5,700 nucleotides of DNA from Desulfohalobiaceae bacterium (GTDB taxonomy: Bacteria > Desulfobacterota > Desulfovibrionia > Desulfovibrionales > Desulfothermaceae), in assembly GCA_021737115.1 (NCBI GenBank), contig JAIPER010000255.1:1-5700 (forward strand), written 5' to 3'. The notes beneath the pieces were generated by a model that did no database searches, was not told where the DNA came from, and saw only the letters and a program-made list of their open reading frames with translations. Positions 1 through 5,257 of this stretch are shown here, piece after piece. The first letter of the stretch is position 1. Each line of letters opens with the position of its first letter. A program made the translations under genes and the position numbers.

Positions 1-110
1 AGTGCTCTACTCTACTGGGCTCATTTCTTCATTTCTTATGCTTGGTTCTGAGCACAAAGATAAGCAAAGCATAAGCGGATGAGCACCCTTAAAGCGTTTA
101 CCTAAAAACA
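1..110. other. Non-coding stretch downstream of the ATP-grasp gene
   Basis: No gene is seen here. The only structure is a 9-base inverted repeat, CTTATGCTT at 35-43 and AAGCATAAG at 67-75, with a 23-base spacer. It lies 36 bases past the stop codon of the minus-strand ATP-grasp gene. No run of T follows it in either direction, so it is not a convincing intrinsic terminator. It may be part of a longer intergenic region cut by the window edge. Confidence 0.4.
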
Positions 111-1529
111 TCAGGGTATCAGTTGATCCTGGGATCTCTGGGCAACCCCGATGTCATGTTCAGCTCCGGAAAGATCGACTGGCGTGCTCAAAACCTGAAT
201 GGCCACCTGGGGGTCGGCCTCCGGAATAGCTCTTGGTGCCACAAAAGGAATGTTCAGGTCATGATATTGGAATTTGAGCGACTGGATGCATTTTTGATAG
301 TTATTAAGGAGTTCGTGCTGACTCTGCCCGCCCATGTAAATAAAGGCCGTGGCGTAGCTGTAACTGTCCTGCTCCGGGATTTCAGAAAGCTTCATCCCTA
401 CCTTGCCCTGGAGATCGATCAGGGTTCCGGGAAGCTGACGGCTGATTTCCGCGATGTCCTCCTTGCTTGGCATGCCGGTGATCAATTTGTCCTGGTAGTG
501 CCGCAGGAAAAATTTCCCGGCCAGCTTGTACTTGCCCTTTCTCCCGGGGAAGACGGGTTCCTGGTTCAAGGCCACCTCCAGCATGATCTGATGATTGGAA
601 GCGCCATCCACTTTGACAAAGAGATCGCTGTGCGACTGTGGAATACGGGTGTTGATTTCCAGGAACCAGATTTTGTCCTGTTTTTCATTCCAGAAGAATT
701 CAAGATTGAAAGCCGAATGATCAAATTTGATGTGCCGCATGACCCTCTCAGATATCCGGCTCATTTCATCCTGGATCCGCCTGGGCAGTCTTGAAGGATA
801 TTGATAGCGGGCAAACGTGGTCCGGTTGGGCTCACGGATGGAATCAATGATCCCATAGGTCTGCACCCGGCCGTTGAAGACATACCCTTCCAGGGTACAC
901 TGCCGGCCGGAGATGATCTGTTCGGCCACGCAAAAGGAGCTGTTTACCCCGGCCACGGCCTCAGGGAGTTCCACTCTGTCCAGCAAGGCGTCAAACGGCT
1001 TGAATAAGCCGATTTTCTCACGCAAGACCCGGATGGCTCTGGAGAAATCCTTTTTGGTGCCTATCCGGAAACCCAATTGGGAGGCCGTGGACTTGATAGG
1101 CTTGATCCAGAAGGGAAAGGAAAAAGGGATCTGCTCCAGGGCCTGGTCATCGAATGGATCGAAGGTGTGAAACTGGGGGATATGCTCCGGGATGGCCGCT
1201 TGTTGCTCCAGGCGGCTCCAGTATTTGTGCTCGCATTTCAAAACGCTCTCCAGGGTCGGGCCAGGCACCCCGTGTTTTTCGCAGAGGATGGGGACCATGG
1301 TGCTCACCGGAAAATCGGTATAGCCCACAATGGCATCGATCGAACCTTCGAATCGGTCCAGCTGTTCTTCGGCCAGTTCCAGCATGTCACTCAGACGATA
1401 GGCATTGGTGTCGATGAGTTTCTGAATGTCCAAGAGCCGGATGAAGTTGCAATTCTCTGCATTGCGAACGGATTGCAGCATCTGCAGGTTAAAATCATCC
1501 AAGCCAATGATAAAAACGTTTTTTTTCAT
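111..1529 (-). CDS. ATP-grasp domain carboxylate-amine ligase, substrate unknown
   Basis: A 472-residue cytoplasmic protein with the layout of an ATP-grasp ligase. These enzymes activate a carboxylate as an acyl-phosphate with ATP and join it to an amine. The N-terminal 100 residues form a Rossmann-like pre-grasp part (VFIIGLDDFN) ending in GVPGPTLESVLKCEHKYWSR, typical of the carnosine-synthase/amino-acid-ligase type. Visible nucleotide and metal residues are Lys143 (FWIKP), Glu203-Gln204 (VAEQ, hinge), Glu214 (LEGYV), Glu277 (FNLEFFW) and Glu291/Asn293 (FLEINTR). Residues 330-430 form a C-terminal accessory domain and the last 40 residues look disordered. No signal peptide or membrane segment is seen. 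The ATG start is supported by AGGAGG five bases upstream. The gene follows the cyanophycinase-like gene by 15 bases, so the two are very probably co-transcribed. It is far too short for cyanophycin synthetase. The substrate cannot be read from the sequence; a carbamoyl-phosphate-synthase-like or biotin-carboxylase-like label would be generic. Confidence 0.9.
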   Translation of the reverse strand: MKKNVFIIGLDDFNLQMLQSVRNAENCNFIRLLDIQKLIDTNAYRLSDMLELAEEQLDRFEGSIDAIVGYTDFPVSTMVPILCEKHGVPGPTLESVLKCEHKYWSRLEQQAAIPEHIPQFHTFDPFDDQALEQIPFSFPFWIKPIKSTASQLGFRIGTKKDFSRAIRVLREKIGLFKPFDALLDRVELPEAVAGVNSSFCVAEQIISGRQCTLEGYVFNGRVQTYGIIDSIREPNRTTFARYQYPSRLPRRIQDEMSRISERVMRHIKFDHSAFNLEFFWNEKQDKIWFLEINTRIPQSHSDLFVKVDGASNHQIMLEVALNQEPVFPGRKGKYKLAGKFFLRHYQDKLITGMPSKEDIAEISRQLPGTLIDLQGKVGMKLSEIPEQDSYSYATAFIYMGGQSQHELLNNYQKCIQSLKFQYHDLNIPFVAPRAIPEADPQVAIQVLSTPVDLSGAEHDIGVAQRSQDQLIP

Positions 1530-1534
1530 ATTTT

Positions 1535-1540
1535 CCTCCT
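1535..1540 (-). promoter_or_regulatory. Ribosome binding site of the ATP-grasp gene
   Basis: The minus strand reads AGGAGG here, then AAAAT, then the ATG at 1529. This is a full Shine-Dalgarno match at good spacing and fixes the start. It begins four bases after the TAA stop of the upstream cyanophycinase-like gene (1545-1547), the usual arrangement inside an operon. Confidence 0.85.
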
Positions 1541-1544
1541 GAAA

Positions 1545-2408
1545 TTATGGTTTTCTTGATTCCGCATGGACGATTCTGCGTTCGGATACGATATAGCTGT
1601 CACCGGGGACCAGGACATGGACGTTGAGATTTTCGATGGAGATGAGTTCGCCGTTTGCAATGGAGGCGATATTGGTATGCCGTATCCAGATGCCGTCGAC
1701 GATGACAATCAGGCCCGATCCAATGACTTCCTTGATGTCCCCCTGGGTGATCAGGAGACCGGTGTCTTCTCCCAATCCCACTCCCAGGGAACCCGGATTG
1801 CTGGCTATGGCCTGAAAGAGTCTCCCGATCCGTCCTCGCTGCACAAAATGCGTGTCGATAATCATATTATTGATGAATCCGAACCCGGAGCAGAATTTGA
1901 TTTCCCCTTTGCGCAGGGCTTCGGAGCTGCTCCCCTCGCAGATCATGGTCTCGGACATGGCCATGGCCCCGGCACTGGTTCCGGCGATGGCGATTTTATC
2001 AAAGAGATAGCGTTCACGCAGTGCATCGAGAAACTGGGTGCCTCCGAAATTGGTGGTCAAGAGCAGTTGATCCCCTCCTGTAAACAAGACCCCGTCCGCT
2101 TCCGTAATCCGTTTGATCAGGCCTTCGTTCTGGGCGTCTTCGCGGGATCTGACATCCAGGACTCCGATATTCTCAAGGCCCAGTTTGGCAAAGGCGTTGA
2201 CATATCGGGCTGCTGCCTCCTCAGGGACACTGGAAGCCGTGGGTATGATTTCAATGCGCTGGGTTTTGCCTTGAAGTTGTTCGGAAAATATTTTCAAAAT
2301 TCCGGAATCATAAAAATTCGGGTCTTCCATTTCCACGGCTTCATTTGTATCCGGAGGCAGGTACATATTGCCGCCGATGATGATCAGAGTGCCTTTTGGT
2401 TTGCTCAT
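1545..2408 (-). CDS. cphB: Cyanophycinase-like serine peptidase (family S51)
   Basis: A 287-residue protein of the S51 family. Cyanophycinase cleaves the beta-Asp-Arg dipeptide units from cyanophycin by a serine mechanism. Family marks in order: GTLIIIGGN near the start, LFTGGDQ (109-114), the nucleophile elbow AGTSAGA with Ser145, DTHFVQRGRIGRL (185-197) with His187, and GVGLGEDTG (209-217) with Glu214. The Ser-His-Glu spacing (42 and 27 residues) equals that recalled for Synechocystis CphB (Ser132, His174, Glu201). Length also fits the short cytoplasmic CphB form; no signal peptide is seen. I chose the ATG at 2408, preceded by a weak GAGAA. An in-frame TTG 33 bases upstream would add 11 residues but has no ribosome site. 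The gene lies between the S15-type hydrolase and the ATP-grasp gene. The family is secure; cyanophycin as the substrate is not, because related S51 enzymes cut other Asp- or isoAsp-containing peptides and no cyanophycin synthetase is in view. Confidence 0.9.
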   Translation of the reverse strand: MSKPKGTLIIIGGNMYLPPDTNEAVEMEDPNFYDSGILKIFSEQLQGKTQRIEIIPTASSVPEEAAARYVNAFAKLGLENIGVLDVRSREDAQNEGLIKRITEADGVLFTGGDQLLLTTNFGGTQFLDALRERYLFDKIAIAGTSAGAMAMSETMICEGSSSEALRKGEIKFCSGFGFINNMIIDTHFVQRGRIGRLFQAIASNPGSLGVGLGEDTGLLITQGDIKEVIGSGLIVIVDGIWIRHTNIASIANGELISIENLNVHVLVPGDSYIVSERRIVHAESRKP

Positions 2409-2428
2409 ATTTTTCTCGAAAGATGTTT

Positions 2429-2519
2429 TATACTGATCCAACTTAGCTTTTTGTGAAATTTGGGCCTGAGCCCTTGGGGTCGCCAGTCTTTGTTGTAAAA
2501 ACCAAAATTGATCAGTATA
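2429..2519. repeat. Spaced inverted repeat in the leader of the cyanophycinase-like gene
   Basis: TATACTGATCCAA at 2429-2441 and TTGATCAGTATA at 2508-2519 are inverted copies with one extra base in the first. The 66-base interior holds a small GGGC-CTGA-GCCC hairpin (2462-2473). The left copy lies 20 bases upstream of the ATG. The right copy offers TATACT on the minus strand, a possible -10 element without a good -35. It could be a paired operator, a leader hairpin or the ends of a degenerate mobile repeat. Confidence 0.35.
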
Positions 2520-2571
2520 TCCAGTTTTTGGGTGTCTTCAGTTCTTCAGATGCCTCATTCTCTTGTCCGTC

Positions 2572-2591
2572 ATTCCGGCGGAGGCCGGAAT
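2572..2591. repeat. Short palindromic intergenic repeat (REP/MITE-like)
   Basis: ATTCCGGC, loop GGAG, GCCGGAAT: a perfect 8-base stem. With its flanks (GTC before, CCAG after) it resembles a GTCATTCC...GGAATCCAG palindrome that occurs in many copies between genes in diverse Proteobacteria. That resemblance is from memory of the pattern, not from a search. It lies between the hydrolase and cyanophycinase-like genes, so the gap has probably received repeat insertions. Confidence 0.55.
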
Positions 2592-2615
2592 CCAGTCAGA
2601 CGATGCTCTGTTATA

Positions 2616-2629
2616 GCATTTTCGAATGC
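2616..2629. other. Small hairpin with TTCG tetraloop
   Basis: GCATT-TTCG-AATGC gives a 5-base stem; read on the plus strand its loop is the stable UUCG type. No run of T follows in either direction, so it is not called a terminator. It is one of three hairpins in a row after the hydrolase gene. Confidence 0.3.
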
Positions 2630-2654
2630 CGGTTTGATCAATGATGAAACTTAT

Positions 2655-2683
2655 ATGCCGGAGCGGTTCGTCCGATCCGGCAT
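2655..2683 (-). terminator. Hairpin at the stop codon of the hydrolase gene, possible weak terminator
   Basis: ATGCCGGA at 2655-2662 pairs with TCCGGCAT at 2676-2683, and an inner CGG/CCG extends the stem after one mismatch, leaving a 5-base loop. The hairpin begins at the last base of the minus-strand TAA stop. The bases that follow on the minus strand (ATAAGTTTCATC) hold no clear run of T, so it may protect the 3' end of the message or attenuate transcription rather than end it. The second copy of ATGCCGG at 2626-2632 could form an alternative pair. Confidence 0.35.
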
Positions 2684-4704
2684 TAAAGATGATCCCTGGG
2701 TATATGAAAATGCCAGTCCTGCGAATAGACACGCCTGTCACCCTCGAAGGCATCCAATTCGGCCCAGAGGATAAAGTGCGTTGCATCAGCGGTCAGTACG
2801 GTTCGGGTGACGGTGCGCACAGACCAGTCCTGTCGTTGAAAGCTGCGCTCCCAGATGGTCTCTCCACGCAGTGAATCAAAATCATTTCCCTGAAATGTAT
2901 ACCATTCCCTGCAGCTACTGCCCAGGGCCCAATCGATCTGGTCGAAGGAGATGACCCCTTCGTCTTTGACCACTTCCAGGGTGGACGTGTCCACGGCCAA
3001 GTCCCGAACAACCCGCCATTTCTGCTCCTTGGGCTGCAGTCGGGTCGTCTTGATCGGAATCGCCCCTTCCGGTTCCTTGAAGGCAGGCAACTCTGCATCG
3101 CGCCGTCGAGGCGGACGGACAGGAAGCAGGAGCCTGCTTTTTTCCAGGAAAAGGCTCAACCGGACCGGCTTCGGGGGAGGCCAGGCCAGCGGCCAGTAGG
3201 AGGTGGAAATGGAAATTCGAAATCGGTTGCCCGCGGGAAAACGCTGGGCGATGTGGTTGAGCTGCAGTTTGACCCGGTAGGGACGGCCGGGTTGCAGCCG
3301 TTTCGGCTCCTGGTGGCTTCTGTGGTGGCAGAGGTTGAGCAGGCCGTAGGTGATGCGGGTGGCTTTGTCGTCCGGGGCCACATCGGACAGCCTGACCGCA
3401 AGCATGGCCACGGGCTGATTGGAAGCCAGATCGAGTTCAACCACCGGTGCTCCCAGAATCTCCAGAGGCTCGATCAAGGGATGACTTTCGAAGATCAAGG
3501 CCCCGCCGTCCTCTTCCCGCTGGTCATGGGGAAGGTCGGGGGGCGCGGCATAGGAGCACCACTTGCCGGCATAAAGGCCTACACTGAGAGGAGATTGGAT
3601 GGTCAGGGCCCGGGGCGACAGCAAATCATTGTCAGGGAGCAGTTCACCCGGCTGGAAACGATAGATGTGAGGTTGAATCTCCGGCGACGGCCAGTCATTT
3701 TCAGCAACCCAGCGTCCGGGCCGTCTGGTGTATTTCGTGGTCGGGGGAGCGCTGTCCTGCATCCAGACCCGGAGCATGGGTTCCTGCATGATGCCGGTTT
3801 CGATGCCTTTGAGCCACTGGTCCCACCAGCGCAGGGCCTCTTGCAGAAAGCCGATGGCCGGTCCTGGAATCCCGAAGTGGGGGTACTTGTGGCTCCAGGG
3901 GCCTATGAGCCCCTTTTTGGGAACCGAGAGGCCCTCAAGGAGGCGAAAAACCGCATTGGAATAGCCGTCGGCCCAACCGCTGACCGCCAGGACCGGACAG
4001 TTGATGGCGGCATAGTCCTCACACACAGACCCGTGCTCCCAGTATTCGTCCCGTCGCTGGTGTCTGAGCCATTTTTCCAGCCAGAGTCCGCTCCCTTTGA
4101 GACGTTCCAGCCACATCTCCCGCCATTTATCCCCGACCAGTCCGGGATCCGGCGGACAGCTATTGTAGGAAAACATAGTCGAGGCCCAGGACAGGTTGTC
4201 CCCGAGCAGGCAGCCCCCCATGTAATGGACATCGTCGAGATAGCGGTCGTCGGTGGAGCAGACCGTGATGACGGCCTTGAGTTCCGGCGGACGCAGGGCG
4301 GCCAGCTGCAAAGCGTTGAATCCTCCCCAGGAAATGCCCATCATGCCGATGGCGCCCTGGCACCAGGGCTGGGCTGCGATCCACTGCAGGACCTCTAGCC
4401 CGTCGTCCTGCTCCTGCTGCAGATATTCATCTTCCAACACCCCTTCCGAATCCCCTGACCCGCGCAGATCAACCCTGACACAGGCATAGCCCTTCCCGGC
4501 AAAATAGCCATGGGTGATGGAATCAGTCACGGCCTCGACATCTCTCTTGCGATAGGGGATATATTCGAGAATAGCCGGGACCGGAGTTTCTTCGGCCGAT
4601 TCCGGGAGCCAGATTTTGGCAGCCAGTCGGATTCCATCAGACAGGGGAATCCAGACATGCTCCAGAATAGAGATTGTATTCAGCTGTGTGCAAACTGCGG
4701 TCAT
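2683..4704 (-). CDS. CocE/NonD family hydrolase (peptidase S15, X-Pro dipeptidyl-peptidase type)
   Basis: A 673-residue alpha/beta-hydrolase. Relatives cleave X-Pro dipeptides, cocaine esters or glutaryl-type amides and esters. The N-terminal catalytic domain starts with VWIPLSDGIRLAAKIWLP and carries EYIPYRKRD, RVDLRGSGDSEG (77-88), the nucleophile elbow GISWGG with Ser125, the acid Asp246 in SGWADGYSN, and His272 in GPWSHKYPH. Residues 145-235 form the inserted helical cap. From about 350 to 530 comes the beta-sandwich domain (PepX_C type; LEILGAPVVELDLAS, FRISISTSYWPLAWP). A further tail of about 120 residues ends in DWHFHIPRDHL; members of about 670 residues with such a tail form a common subgroup whose substrate is unknown. 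No signal peptide is seen, so it acts in the cytoplasm. The ATG at 4704 is the only good start, with AAGG nine bases upstream. A sigma-54-type promoter lies about 250 bases upstream. The true substrate cannot be told. Confidence 0.92.
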   Translation of the reverse strand: MTAVCTQLNTISILEHVWIPLSDGIRLAAKIWLPESAEETPVPAILEYIPYRKRDVEAVTDSITHGYFAGKGYACVRVDLRGSGDSEGVLEDEYLQQEQDDGLEVLQWIAAQPWCQGAIGMMGISWGGFNALQLAALRPPELKAVITVCSTDDRYLDDVHYMGGCLLGDNLSWASTMFSYNSCPPDPGLVGDKWREMWLERLKGSGLWLEKWLRHQRRDEYWEHGSVCEDYAAINCPVLAVSGWADGYSNAVFRLLEGLSVPKKGLIGPWSHKYPHFGIPGPAIGFLQEALRWWDQWLKGIETGIMQEPMLRVWMQDSAPPTTKYTRRPGRWVAENDWPSPEIQPHIYRFQPGELLPDNDLLSPRALTIQSPLSVGLYAGKWCSYAAPPDLPHDQREEDGGALIFESHPLIEPLEILGAPVVELDLASNQPVAMLAVRLSDVAPDDKATRITYGLLNLCHHRSHQEPKRLQPGRPYRVKLQLNHIAQRFPAGNRFRISISTSYWPLAWPPPKPVRLSLFLEKSRLLLPVRPPRRRDAELPAFKEPEGAIPIKTTRLQPKEQKWRVVRDLAVDTSTLEVVKDEGVISFDQIDWALGSSCREWYTFQGNDFDSLRGETIWERSFQRQDWSVRTVTRTVLTADATHFILWAELDAFEGDRRVYSQDWHFHIPRDHL

Positions 4705-4760
4705 GGTGCCGGCCCTTATAAAGAGGAAAACAATGTTGCAAGTGGTATTGATTTATTTAG

Positions 4761-4884
4761 TGTTTGGCCGTAAACTCACCCATCTACTTCGTCACTGCAA
4801 AATTTTGAAATCCTCATGTATTGGAATACAGTGCAGTTTCAAAATTTTTTGTTCCTTGTATCCGGGCAAGTTTACGGCCACACA
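4761..4884. repeat. 124-base concentric inverted repeat, MITE-like or large hairpin
   Basis: Three nested pairs of arms share one centre near 4823. The outer pair is TGGCCGTAAACT (4765-4776) with AGTTTACGGCCA (4869-4880), a perfect 12. The inner pair is AAAATTTTGAAA (4799-4810) with TTTCAAAATTTT (4837-4848), a perfect 12. The core is TGTATT-GG-AATACA (4817-4830). The two halves match in further short stretches, with a divergent block between the outer and inner arms. This is the form of a non-autonomous mobile repeat, but no clear target-site duplication is seen at the borders. If transcribed as the hydrolase leader it would fold into a long hairpin. Confidence 0.7.
4866..4880 (-). promoter_or_regulatory. 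Second sigma-54-type (-24/-12) match inside the repeat arm
   Basis: The minus strand reads TGGCCG-TAAAC-TTGC: GG and GC separated by exactly ten bases, and TGGC and TTGC both intact. The expected start would be near 4854, giving a leader of about 150 bases before the hydrolase ATG. The match lies in the right outer arm of the inverted repeat; the left arm has AC in place of GC and so lacks the -12 element. It may be chance within a repeat, or a promoter carried by it. Confidence 0.35.
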
Positions 4885-4962
4885 CAAGTTTTCGTTCAGG
4901 CACTATATAGGCGTCCGGTACAGGCGCCTCGATGTTTTTGCTGTAACCCCAAATTAAGATGT

Positions 4963-4978
4963 AGCAATTTCGGTGCCG
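4963..4978 (-). promoter_or_regulatory. Sigma-54 (-24/-12) promoter for the hydrolase gene
   Basis: The minus strand reads CGGCAC-CGAAA-TTGCT, against the known sigma-54 consensus TGGCAC-N5-TTGCW. GGCAC and TTGC are both complete, GG and GC are ten bases apart, and only the first T is changed. The start of transcription should fall near 4952, leaving a leader of about 250 bases that contains the inverted repeat. An NtrC-type sigma-54 activator gene ends some 280 bases upstream, which fits local control of the hydrolase and perhaps the genes after it. Confidence 0.6.
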
Positions 4979-5213
4979 GAATGTGCAGCTTTGGATATTA
5001 TACTGATTCCATATTGGTTTTACCGATAAGGGGTACTGATTGCTTGATTTTAGGGTTTGTCTCCGCAAGAATTCGGGTTGGATCTTTATGGGATTTTGGA
5101 TGAGGGAAAAGAGGAAATCGGAAGTTTACTTACCGGTAGAAAAGTATATCCGGCGGAGTGTAATAAGAAATCTTTTCAAACACTGATTCTCAAGTGCAGG
5201 CGGCAGGATGCCT

Positions 5214-5234
5214 GTCGGAAATCATTGTTCCGAC
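5214..5234. promoter_or_regulatory. Dyad, possible activator-binding site or 3' hairpin
   Basis: GTCGGAA, seven bases, TTCCGAC: a perfect dyad. Its centre is about 270 bases upstream of the predicted sigma-54 transcription start, within the range in which NtrC-type enhancer sites work. It also lies 23 bases after the stop codon of the activator gene, so it could instead be a hairpin at that message's end, though no run of T follows on the minus strand. A single site without a second copy leaves the question open. Confidence 0.35.
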
Positions 5235-5257
5235 CAATCGGCAGTTGAACTTCCGAA

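Larger units (their letters stand above)
4705..5257. other. Long regulatory intergenic region with no supported gene
   Basis: These 553 bases separate the sigma-54 activator gene from the hydrolase gene. Open frames here are short, begin at TTG codons without ribosome sites and run through the inverted repeat, so none is called. The region contains the sigma-54-type promoter, the concentric inverted repeat and an upstream dyad, listed separately. Smaller items are an 8-base palindrome TACCGGTA (5131-5138), a hairpin CGGCAGG-ATG-CCTGTCG (5201-5217, one G-T pair) and three scattered copies of ACTGATT. Its base composition is more AT-rich than the genes on either side. Confidence 0.6.

Noticed and set aside
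35..75. Inverted repeat after the ATP-grasp gene as an intrinsic terminator
   Set aside because: The stem is AT-rich with a 23-base loop and no run of T follows on either strand.
111..1529. Calling the ATP-grasp protein a cyanophycin synthetase (CphA)
   Set aside because: It has 472 residues and no Mur-ligase-like domain; known CphA proteins are nearly twice as long with two catalytic domains.
123..1559. Several plus-strand open frames opposite the ATP-grasp gene (up to 160 residues)
   Set aside because: They lie antisense to a gene with clear ATP-grasp motifs, lack ribosome sites and show no recognisable domain; they arise from the codon bias of the real gene.
2409..2441. Upstream TTG start for the cyanophycinase-like gene, adding 11 residues
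   Set aside because: No Shine-Dalgarno sequence before the TTG, and the added residues are not family-like. They also fall in the inverted-repeat region. The ATG at 2408 is preferred.
1566..2456. A 296-codon plus-strand frame opposite the cyanophycinase-like gene
   Set aside because: It is nearly as long as the real gene but has no family motif. The minus strand carries the full S51 motif set, so this is a shadow.
3253..4398. A 381-codon plus-strand frame inside the hydrolase gene
   Set aside because: Antisense to the S15-type catalytic and beta-sandwich domains; its composition is that of a mirrored GC-rich gene and it has no motif.
5057..5248. Plus-strand 63-codon frame in the intergenic region
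   Set aside because: TTG start with no ribosome site, no recognisable motif, and it overlaps the dyad and hairpins; not supported as a gene.
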